Source of the DNA: a bacterium | GTDB taxonomy: Bacteria; Desulfobacterota; GWC2-55-46 | Reading direction: 5' to 3' | Assembly: GCA_004298725.1 (NCBI GenBank) | Contig: SCQA01000003.1 | Coordinates: 1-12,397 of the forward strand | DNA length: 12,397 bases | Shown here: positions 7,186 through 12,397 of the stretch, one piece after another | Layout: every line of letters begins with the position of its first letter | Numbering within the stretch: position 1 is the stretch's first letter | The notes under the pieces: generated by a model | The model's database searches: none | What the model was told of the DNA's origin: nothing | The model's input: only the letters and a program-made list of their open reading frames with translations | Translations under genes and position numbers: made by a program

Positions 7186-8850
7186 CTATATTTCCATTAT
7201 AACAGGCAAAATCACCGGCCTTCTTTCAAGCCGTTTGTTGAAAAAGCGCCTTAAAGCCTTTCTTATTTCTTCTTTTACCTCAAGCGTTTCCGTCTTGGCC
7301 TCGGCGTTCAAGCCGCCAAGCGCCTCTATCACCGCCTCTTTGGCGCCGTCAATAAGGCCGGCTCCCTCTGCTTCAAATATAAGGCCGCGCGTGATGATGT
7401 CCGGGCCGTAGATAACCTCGCCGGTCTTTTCGTTAAGCCCGACCACGGCAAGCACCATGCCGTCCTGCGACAAATGCCTTCTGTCTTTTAACACTATCGA
7501 TTCGACGTCCCCGGCTCCTTTGCCGTCAACCATTACCTTGCCCGCCTCTATCCTGCCGCCAAACGCGGCGCCGGAGACGGTGGAAAATTCCATTACGTCG
7601 CCGTCTTCCACGACAAAACAGTTCTCCTTCGGAATACCCGTCTTTTCAGCAAGGCGCGCGTGCAGAACAAGGTGCCTGTACTCGCCATGCACCGGCATAA
7701 AGTAGCGGGGTCTTACCATGTTAAGCATTATCTTAAGCTCTTCCTGACTTGCGTGGCCAGACACATGCACCTCGGAGACTTTTTCGTAAATCACGTCCGC
7801 GCCGCGCCTGTAAAGGTGGTTCATCATGGTGCTTATGGCCTTTTCGTGCCCGGGAATGAACTTTGAAGACAAAATAACCGTGTCGCCCTTGACGACTTTT
7901 ATCTGCTTATGGTTGTCCATTGCCATGCGGGTAAGCGCGCTCATAGGCTCGCCCTGCGAGCCGGTAGTCAGCAGAACCGTCCTTTGCGCCGGAAGCGAGT
8001 CGAGTTCCTTTAAGTCGACGATGAGGCCGTCAGGCGCTTTCAAATAACCAAGCGCGCGCGCGATTCTGCAATTGGCGAGCATGCTTTTTCCGTTAAGCGC
8101 TACTTTTCTGCCGAATTTATCAGCCGCCTCCAACACCTGCTGTATGCGGTGTATGTTCGATGAAAACGCCGCCACTATTATCCTGCCCGGTCTGCTTCTG
8201 AATATCTCCTCGAAGTTTTTGCCTATCTCCCTTTCCGAAAGGGAATACCCTTCCTTTTCCACGTTTGTGGAATCCGAAAGAAGCGCGAGTACGCCGCGCT
8301 CTCCGTACTCAGAAAAACGCGCGTAGTCGGTCACCTCGCCGTCAACCGGCGTCTGGTCGAGCTTGAAGTCGCCCGTGTGAATAAAAACTCCGGCTGGCGT
8401 GGTTATCGCCACGGCGCAACCGTCGGCTATCGAATGGCACACGCGGATAAATTCAACGCAAAAAGGCCCTATGGTAACCTTATCTCTGGGCTTTACGATT
8501 TCAAAAGTTACCGACTTGTGCATATCAAACTCTTTCAGCTTTTCTTCGATAAGCCCCGCGGTAAGAGTAGTCGCGTATATCGGGGCGTTTATCTCGCGAA
8601 GCACGAACGGAATGGCGCCTGTGTGGTCTTCATGCCCGTGGGTGATTATAAAGGCCCTTACCTTGTCCTTATTCTTTTTAAGATAGGTTATATCCGGTAT
8701 GACTATGTCAATGCCGAGCATATAGTCCTCAGGAAACATCAAGCCGCAGTCTATAACTATAATGGCGTCTTCGTATTCGGCCACCATCATGTTAAGCCCT
8801 ATCTCTCCAAGTCCGCCAAGCGGAATAAGCCTTAGCTTTGATTCTGGCAA
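7186..8850 (-). CDS. rnj: Ribonuclease J
   Basis: A 554-residue metallo-beta-lactamase/beta-CASP RNase. RNase J combines 5'-3' exonuclease and endonuclease activity in mRNA decay and rRNA maturation. The zinc-binding motif is HGHEDH (H71, H73, D75, H76), with H139 (VCHS) and D161 (HTGDFK) as further ligands. Beta-CASP motifs follow (LLSDSTN, the TTGSQGEP loop, HVSGHASQEEL, PVHGEYRH), and the C-terminal RNase J domain ends with RRFFNKRLERRPVILPVIMEI-like sequence typical of the family. Length is normal. The start is TTG (8848-8850), supported by a perfect AAGGAGG 4 bases upstream; the first internal Met (21) would remove the first beta-strand. The DUF362 gene follows after 3 bp. Repeat copy B lies 74 bp upstream of the start, between rnj and the acyltransferase gene. 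Confidence 0.96.
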   Translation of the reverse strand: MPESKLRLIPLGGLGEIGLNMMVAEYEDAIIVIDCGLMFPEDYMLGIDIVIPDITYLKKNKDKVRAFIITHGHEDHTGAIPFVLREINAPIYATTLTAGLIEEKLKEFDMHKSVTFEIVKPRDKVTIGPFCVEFIRVCHSIADGCAVAITTPAGVFIHTGDFKLDQTPVDGEVTDYARFSEYGERGVLALLSDSTNVEKEGYSLSEREIGKNFEEIFRSRPGRIIVAAFSSNIHRIQQVLEAADKFGRKVALNGKSMLANCRIARALGYLKAPDGLIVDLKELDSLPAQRTVLLTTGSQGEPMSALTRMAMDNHKQIKVVKGDTVILSSKFIPGHEKAISTMMNHLYRRGADVIYEKVSEVHVSGHASQEELKIMLNMVRPRYFMPVHGEYRHLVLHARLAEKTGIPKENCFVVEDGDVMEFSTVSGAAFGGRIEAGKVMVDGKGAGDVESIVLKDRRHLSQDGMVLAVVGLNEKTGEVIYGPDIITRGLIFEAEGAGLIDGAKEAVIEALGGLNAEAKTETLEVKEEIRKALRRFFNKRLERRPVILPVIMEI

Positions 8851-8854
8851 ACTG

Positions 8855-8861
8855 CCTCCTT
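8855..8861 (-). promoter_or_regulatory. Strong ribosome binding site that fixes the TTG start of rnj
   Basis: The minus strand reads AAAAGGAGGCAGT immediately before TTG. The AAGGAGG is fully complementary to the 16S rRNA tail but sits only 4 bases from the start codon, slightly closer than usual. It decides for TTG over the Met at residue 21. Confidence 0.8.
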
Positions 8862-8924
8862 TTCACTAAACCGTTTCAATTTATCCGCCAAAAATACCGG
8901 AGAATTTTGATGGAACGAATGTTA

Positions 8925-9066
8925 GACTACCTCTAAAAATTGCTATTTTTCCTGATCTCTTTGTTAGGCGAAAATAAAAATGCTCGCATATTTACATGCA
9001 TGCTCCGCTTTTTATTTTCGCACTGTCTCGACCTCAGAAAAAAATTTCTAATTTTCAGAGGCACTC
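8925..9066 (+). repeat. MITE-like palindromic element, copy B (full length, 142 bp)
   Basis: A nearly self-complementary element. The outer ends 8925-8941 and 9050-9066 pair over 14 of 17 positions (CCTCTAAAAATT against AATTTTCAGAGG). A perfect 13-bp inner inverted repeat, GCGAAAATAAAAA (8968-8980) and TTTTTATTTTCGC (9009-9021), encloses a 28-base loop with a small GCAT/ATGC stem. The core GATCTCTTTGTTAGG is at 8954-8968. The flanks are GTTA and ATTA. No reading frame of note lies inside. It is in the opposite orientation to copy C and occupies most of the gap between the acyltransferase stop and the rnj start. Confidence 0.85.
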
Positions 9067-9106
9067 ATTATTTACATTTGCCTACACTAAAGCGAATGAC
9101 ACCCGT

Positions 9107-9802
9107 TCAAGCCGGCAACATATTTAGAATAGCAGTTTTTGCCGCTTCAGAAAGCTCGTCCGCGTCGCCGGTAGCGGCAAAGGGCTTGCCTATTGTCACG
9201 GTTACGTTTGAGGGCCTTATAAAAAACCCGCCCCTTTTCATTATACCCGTTGTGCCGCTTACCGCAACCGGCACTATGTAAGCGTTTTTGCACATTGCCG
9301 CAAGAAGAAACGCGCCTCTTTTAAACGGCAAAAGCCCCTCGTTGTGATTTCTTGTGCCTTCGGGGAATATAAGCACCGACGTTCCGGCTTTTATGTTACC
9401 TGAGGCCTTTTTAAGGCTCCGGTACGCCTTGCTTCCCTGCTCCCTGTCAACCGGAATATAGCGCGCGAAGGACATGGCCCAGCCGATAAGCGGCACGCTG
9501 AAAAGGCTCTTCTTCGCCACCCAGCGAAACTGCACGGGCAGGCTTGCCTGAAGCACGGGTATATCAAACGCGCCGCGATGATTTGAAAGGATTATCAGCG
9601 GCACGCCCGACGGCAGATTCTCCCGGCCTTTGATAGTTACGCGCACTCCGGCAAATACAAGCATAGCCTTTGCCCATAGGGTAATCATATAATGCGCCCT
9701 GTTGCCGGAAGGGTCGGTCAAATAACTTGCGGACAATAAAAATACGGTAAAAGCTGTTACGGCAAGGCCAAGCGTCCAGACAAAAAACGTGCTTAAAAGC
9801 AT
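9107..9802 (-). CDS. plsC: 1-acyl-sn-glycerol-3-phosphate acyltransferase (PlsC family)
   Basis: A 231-residue membrane acyltransferase of the PlsC/AGPAT family, which transfers a fatty acyl group to lysophosphatidic acid to make phosphatidic acid at the inner membrane. A hydrophobic N-terminal segment (about residues 5-27) anchors it. Motif I is NHRGAFD with H75 and D80 (the HX4D catalytic pair), motif II-like YIPVDR is at 115-120, motif III FPEGTR at 146-151 and motif IV-like IVPVAVSGT at 176-184. Length and motif order fit the family; substrate preference cannot be read, and a related lysolipid acyltransferase role is possible. The ATG is preceded by GGGAG at a 7-base spacing. It has a strong predicted promoter of its own, divergent from ssb, and is followed by repeat copy B and then rnj on the same strand. 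Confidence 0.9.
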   Translation of the reverse strand: MLLSTFFVWTLGLAVTAFTVFLLSASYLTDPSGNRAHYMITLWAKAMLVFAGVRVTIKGRENLPSGVPLIILSNHRGAFDIPVLQASLPVQFRWVAKKSLFSVPLIGWAMSFARYIPVDREQGSKAYRSLKKASGNIKAGTSVLIFPEGTRNHNEGLLPFKRGAFLLAAMCKNAYIVPVAVSGTTGIMKRGGFFIRPSNVTVTIGKPFAATGDADELSEAAKTAILNMLPA

Positions 9803-9878
9803 TTATAAACTCCCTGTCAACTGCGCCGGCGCGCCTGAAAAAGCCGGTACGCCTTTAGTAAGCCTGATATTGCATTGA

Positions 9879-9907
9879 ATTTTACTTTTTTAAAGACAGG
9901 AAGTCAA
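9879..9907 (-). promoter_or_regulatory. Predicted sigma70-type promoter for the acyltransferase gene
   Basis: On the minus strand TTGACT (9907-9902, 5 of 6) and TAAAAT (9884-9879, 5 of 6) are separated by 17 bp. This is among the best promoter matches in the window. It gives a leader of about 70 nt before the ATG at 9802. Confidence 0.65.
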
Positions 9908-9981
9908 TTTTAACCGTACTAATTGAAGCACTCGACGAAACTTGAAATTCAAAGAAGCCTGTCTCCTGCTAAAAGAACAGC

Positions 9982-10009
9982 TTGACTTTAACTACAGGGC
10001 TGGTAAATT
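9982..10009 (+). promoter_or_regulatory. Predicted promoter for ssb
   Basis: TTGACT (9982-9987) and TAAATT (10004-10009) are separated by 16 bp, about 67 bp before the ssb start. The same TAAATT -10 is used in the predicted rplM promoter. The gene's ribosome binding site, AAGGAG at 10066-10071, lies 5 bases from the ATG. Confidence 0.5.
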
Positions 10010-10076
10010 ATTATGTCTGCAAACGCAATGAGCATATATATTGTCTTGTTAATTTTTAAACAAATAAGGAGCCGTT

Positions 10077-10493
10077 ATGGCCGGAATAAACAAAGTAATA
10101 CTTGTAGGCAACCTCGGCAAAGACCCTGAAATGCGCTATACGCCGGGCGGCTTGGCCGTATGCAACTTTTCACTTGCCACAACTGAAAAGAAAAAAGATA
10201 AAGAAGGCAAGCTTCAGGAAAAGACCGAATGGCACAAAGTGGTTGTCTTTGACAAACTTGCCGAAATATGCGGTCAATACCTCTCAAAAGGCAAGCAAAT
10301 TTACATAGAAGGCAGAATTCAAACGCGCGCGTGGGACGACAAAGCCGGCGTAAAGCGCTACACAACCGAAATAGTCGCCACCACCATGCAAATGCTCGGG
10401 CACAAAGACAGCGGAGCCGCGGCCCCATCGTCCTCTTCTGAAGAGCCGCCCGCTGAAGCGCCGCCATCCGACATGGAAGACGTGCCGTTTTAA
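10077..10493 (+). CDS. ssb: Single-stranded DNA-binding protein
   Basis: A 138-residue SSB that coats single-stranded DNA in replication, repair and recombination and recruits partners through its C-terminal tip. The OB fold covers about residues 1-110 with the hallmark opening MAGINKVILVGNLGKDPEMRY, then FSLATTE, EWHKVVVFDKLAEICGQYLSKG and IYIEGRIQTRAW. A short, disordered Ala/Pro/Ser/Glu linker (about 112-131) leads to the acidic tip DMEDVPF, which is intact and close to the usual DDDIPF. It is shorter than the roughly 178 residues of E. coli SSB because of the linker, which is common outside the gammaproteobacteria. AAGGAG lies 5 bases before the ATG. It is transcribed alone, divergent from the acyltransferase gene; no clear hairpin terminator follows, although repeat copy C lies 150 bp downstream. 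Confidence 0.97.
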   Translation: MAGINKVILVGNLGKDPEMRYTPGGLAVCNFSLATTEKKKDKEGKLQEKTEWHKVVVFDKLAEICGQYLSKGKQIYIEGRIQTRAWDDKAGVKRYTTEIVATTMQMLGHKDSGAAAPSSSSEEPPAEAPPSDMEDVPF

Positions 10494-10643
10494 ATTTAAC
10501 GCGCGGCGCACTCTTAAACCCTGCGGCAAACCACAGTTAGTTGAGTTAACACTGGCACGTTACGGGCAAGGGTAAGTTACGCGCCATGTCCGCTCGGTAA
10601 ACCGCCGGAAAATTATCTGCGGCTGATTATTTTAATAACTTTA
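10494..10643. other. Intergenic stretch between ssb and repeat copy C, no feature recognised
   Basis: The whole ssb-rplM gap (10494-10867) is 374 bp. Its first 150 bp hold no reading frame with a start site, no strong hairpin with a T tract, and no good promoter. The rest consists of repeat copy C (10644-10783) and the rplM promoter and leader. Confidence 0.5.
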
Positions 10644-10783
10644 GGGTTTCTCTAAAAATTAGAAATTTTTTCCGAGGTCGAGGCAGGGCGAAATAAAAAG
10701 CGGAGCATATATGCGAATATGTGAGTATTTTTATTTCGTCCTAACAAAGATATCGGGAAAAAGGGCAATTTTTAGAGGCACCC
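10644..10783 (-). repeat. MITE-like palindromic element, copy C (full length, 140 bp)
   Basis: Full-length member inverted relative to copies A and B. Its ends pair over 15 of 17 positions: GGGTTTCTCTAAAAATT on the left and AATTTTTAGAGGCACCC on the right. The inner stem (GCGAAATAAAAA against a TTTTTATTTCG arm), the GCGGAGCAT segment and the core CCTAACAAAGATATC (10740-10754, 14 of 15 to the other copies) all match the reverse complement of copy B. It is flanked on both sides by TTTA (10640-10643 and 10784-10787), an exact 4-bp direct repeat. It ends 23 bp before the rplM -35 box. Confidence 0.85.
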
Positions 10784-10806
10784 TTTATTTGGAAAAGATA
10801 ATTTAC

Positions 10807-10835
10807 TTGACAATGCCGTCGAAATATCATAAATT
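10807..10835 (+). promoter_or_regulatory. Predicted sigma70-type promoter of the rplM-rpsI operon
   Basis: A perfect TTGACA (10807-10812) and TAAATT (10830-10835, 4 of 6) are separated by 17 bp. The start site would be about 27 nt before the rplM ATG, leaving little room for a leader-based L13 autoregulatory structure. Confidence 0.65.
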
Positions 10836-10867
10836 TTACAGTTCAAAATAAGTTTGGAGTATTACAA

Positions 10868-11299
10868 ATGAAGACATACCTTCCAAAAGTAGAAATGCAC
10901 GAAAAAAACTGGTTCCTTGTTGACGCCGAGGGCAAGACCCTTGGCAGGATAGCCTCAAAGATAGCCGCCATACTGCGCGGCAAACATAAACCCGACTTCA
11001 CGCCTCACATTGACACCGGAGACTTCGTAGTGGTTGTGAACGCCGAAAAAATCGGGTTTACCGGCGCTAAATTAACTGACAAGATATACTATCACCACAC
11101 ACAGTACCCGAACGGCCTCAAGTCCATACCGCTTAGTAAAGTTCTCGCGGAAAAACCTGAAGAAGCCTTGAAAAAGGCCGTGTGGGGCATGTTGCCCAAG
11201 GACAGACTTGGCAGAGACTTATTTAAGAAGCTAAAGGTTTACACCGGTAACGAGCATCCGCACAAAGCTCAATTGCCTAAGCCCCTTGCCGGGCTGTAA
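10868..11299 (+). CDS. rplM: 50S ribosomal protein L13
   Basis: A 143-residue L13, an early-assembling protein of the large subunit that binds 23S rRNA. The N-terminal WFLVDAEGKTLGRIAS, the RGKHKPDFTPHIDTGDFVVV block and the signature AVWGMLPKDRLGRDLFKKLK (about 109-128) are all present, and length is normal. TGGAG at 10855-10859 lies 8 bases before the ATG. It is the first gene of the conserved rplM-rpsI operon; rpsI follows after 39 bp. Confidence 0.98.
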   Translation: MKTYLPKVEMHEKNWFLVDAEGKTLGRIASKIAAILRGKHKPDFTPHIDTGDFVVVVNAEKIGFTGAKLTDKIYYHHTQYPNGLKSIPLSKVLAEKPEEALKKAVWGMLPKDRLGRDLFKKLKVYTGNEHPHKAQLPKPLAGL

Positions 11300-11338
11300 G
11301 AAAAACGCTTAAAACAATATCTTATACAGGAGTTTCAC

Positions 11339-11731
11339 ATGGCGGCAGAAGTTATCAGCGCGGTAGGCAGAAGAAAAACATCGGTTGCAAGGGTAAGGCT
11401 GACGCCCGGCGCCGGTCAAATAACCGTAAACGACAAACCGTCGGCTCAGTTCTTCGCAAGAGAAACTTTGCTGATGATAATCAAACAGCCTTTTGACGTA
11501 ACCAACACAGCGGGTAAATTCGACGTCTCCGCCAACGTGGCGGGCGGCGGCATAAGCGGACAAGCCGGGGCGGTAAGGCACGGAGTCGCAAGGGCGCTTT
11601 TGCACATTGACCCTACGCACAGGCAGGTGCTTAAAAAGGCGGGGCTTTTGACACGCGACCCGAGAATGAAGGAAAGAAAGAAGTACGGTCAGAAAGGCGC
11701 GAGAAAGAGGTTCCAGTTCTCCAAGAGGTAA
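11339..11731 (+). CDS. rpsI: 30S ribosomal protein S9
   Basis: A 130-residue S9 of the small subunit. Its C-terminal tail reaches the P-site tRNA on the ribosome, and the tail here ends in the usual basic FSKR. GRRKTSVARVRLTPG (10-24), the signature GGGISGQAGAVRHGVARAL (67-85) and DPRMKERKKYGQKGARK (about 106-122) are typical, and length is normal. AGGAG at 11328-11332 lies 6 bases before the ATG. It is the second and last gene of the operon, closed by the strong terminator at 11761. Confidence 0.98.
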   Translation: MAAEVISAVGRRKTSVARVRLTPGAGQITVNDKPSAQFFARETLLMIIKQPFDVTNTAGKFDVSANVAGGGISGQAGAVRHGVARALLHIDPTHRQVLKKAGLLTRDPRMKERKKYGQKGARKRFQFSKR

Positions 11732-11760
11732 ATCAGGATCATACGCTCGCAATCCTCAAA

Positions 11761-11788
11761 GGGAAGGCCTTCGGCCTTCCCTTTTTTT
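11761..11788 (+). terminator. Intrinsic terminator of the rplM-rpsI operon
   Basis: GGGAAGGCC (11761-11769) and GGCCTTCCC (11773-11781) form a perfect 9-bp GC-rich stem with a TTC loop, followed by seven T (11782-11788). It starts 29 bp after the rpsI stop codon. Confidence 0.95.
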
Positions 11789-11839
11789 ATTTTTCAATAA
11801 GCGGGCTTTGCGCTATTCAAAGAAAAATAGCAGTTCGGC

Positions 11840-11861
11840 GTAGGTTGGGCACTTGCCCGCC
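11840..11861 (+). repeat. REP-like short palindrome upstream of argC
   Basis: The segment reads GTAGGTTGGGCACTTGCCCG followed by CC. The inner GGGC and GCCC form a 4-bp stem around ACTT, and the outer GG and CC can add pairs across a TT/G mismatch. The GTAGG...GGGC-loop-GCCC layout resembles REP sequences associated with RAYT (TnpA-REP) proteins. Only one copy is in the window, so the assignment is tentative. Confidence 0.3.
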
Positions 11862-11991
11862 ATTTTTGTGCAATTAAGGCGTGTTTATTTGCCTATTGGC
11901 AAAAAGACGGTTTTATGTTAAACCCATTTATGCGTCTGCTACTAATCAAAGAGCCAAAGAAATTTTAACGCCGTATTTTTAAGGAGCTTAT

Positions 11992-12397
11992 ATGCTTAAA
12001 ATAGCCATACTCGGCGCAAGCGGCTACACAGGGCTTGAGCTTTTAAGGATACTCGCGAACCACCCTTCAGCCGAAGTCGTAAAAGCTACCTCAAGGCAAT
12101 ATAAAGGCCAGGGCATCGGGGCCGCTTTTCCTTTTCTAAAGGGTTATTACGGCAACCTCTGTTTCAGCGATCCGGCACAATATAAAAGCACCCGAGCGGA
12201 CGTTGTATTCTGCGCCCTGCCGCATGGGGCATCGCAAGAAGTCGTGCCTGAAATATTAGACTCCAGCGCGAAGGTCATTGACCTCAGCGCGGACTTCCGT
12301 TTGACGGATGAAAACACTTATACCGAGTGGTACGGCGTGCACAAGGCGCCGGAGCTTCTTGAAAAGGCCGTTTACGGCCTGCCGGAGCTTAACCGCA
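11992..12397 (+). CDS. argC: N-acetyl-gamma-glutamyl-phosphate reductase, 5' part (runs off the window)
   Basis: The first 135 codons of ArgC, which reduces N-acetylglutamyl phosphate to the semialdehyde with NADPH in arginine biosynthesis; full proteins are about 345 residues. The NAD(P)-binding loop GASGYTG (residues 8-14) opens a Rossmann fold, followed by CALPHGAS, VIDLSADFRL and YGLPELNR, all typical of the family. The catalytic Cys lies beyond the window edge. The reading frame is open to the end, so the truncation is only the window boundary. AAGGAG (11981-11986) lies 5 bases before the ATG. It follows rpsI but is separated from it by the strong terminator, so it should have its own promoter in the 210-bp gap. 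Weak candidates there (TTGCCT at 11889 with TATGTT at 11914, spacing 19) are not convincing. Confidence 0.95.
   Translation, partial: MLKIAILGASGYTGLELLRILANHPSAEVVKATSRQYKGQGIGAAFPFLKGYYGNLCFSDPAQYKSTRADVVFCALPHGASQEVVPEILDSSAKVIDLSADFRLTDENTYTEWYGVHKAPELLEKAVYGLPELNR

Noticed and set aside
5907..10783. The three related repeats as a CRISPR array or tandem repeat.
   Set aside because: They are 86-142 bp, kilobases apart, in mixed orientation and separated by genes.
10836..10867. An L13-binding leader structure or riboswitch before rplM.
   Set aside because: The predicted leader is only about 27 nt and shows no stable hairpin.
11992..12397. argC as a truncated pseudogene.
   Set aside because: The frame is intact with conserved motifs and ends only because the window ends.

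Overview
The window reads as an ordinary chromosomal stretch of a Gram-negative, anaerobe-type bacterium. The closest fit is a Desulfobacterota, Nitrospirota or similar deltaproteobacterial-type lineage; this is inferred from gene content and not proven. Pointers are a periplasmic triheme c7-type cytochrome, a PilB/GspE-type secretion ATPase, a PilZ protein, RNase J in an otherwise Gram-negative gene set, a DUF362 ferredoxin-like protein, and the order rplM-rpsI-argC known from such bacteria. Codon use is uniform (many GCC/GGC together with frequent ATA), and no gene looks recently imported.

Layout. Positions 67-2315 (+) carry a membrane-anchored PAS-PAS histidine kinase followed by a small PilZ-domain protein. 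Positions 2367-5760 (-) carry gspE/pilB, then a triheme cytochrome, then radC. Positions 6058-8850 (-) hold an rnj-DUF362 pair separated by 3 bp. A 1-acyl-glycerol-phosphate acyltransferase gene (9107-9802, -) is divergent from ssb (10077-10493, +), with a promoter for each in the gap. The ribosomal operon rplM-rpsI (10868-11731, +) ends in a textbook terminator, and argC starts at 11992 and runs off the window.

The least ordinary content lies between the genes. Three related, imperfectly palindromic elements sit at 5907-5992, 8925-9066 and 10644-10783. Two are full length (142 and 140 bp) in opposite orientations, and one (86 bp) has lost its centre. They share about 17-bp terminal inverted repeats, a 15-base core and TTA-rich 4-bp flanks, as expected of a MITE-like non-autonomous mobile element family. 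A separate short REP-like hairpin precedes argC.

The genes do not form a single pathway. They cover signalling (kinase, PilZ), pilus or secretion energetics, periplasmic electron transfer, RNA turnover, phospholipid synthesis, ssDNA binding, translation and arginine biosynthesis. I found no defence system, CRISPR array, prophage, tRNA or rRNA.
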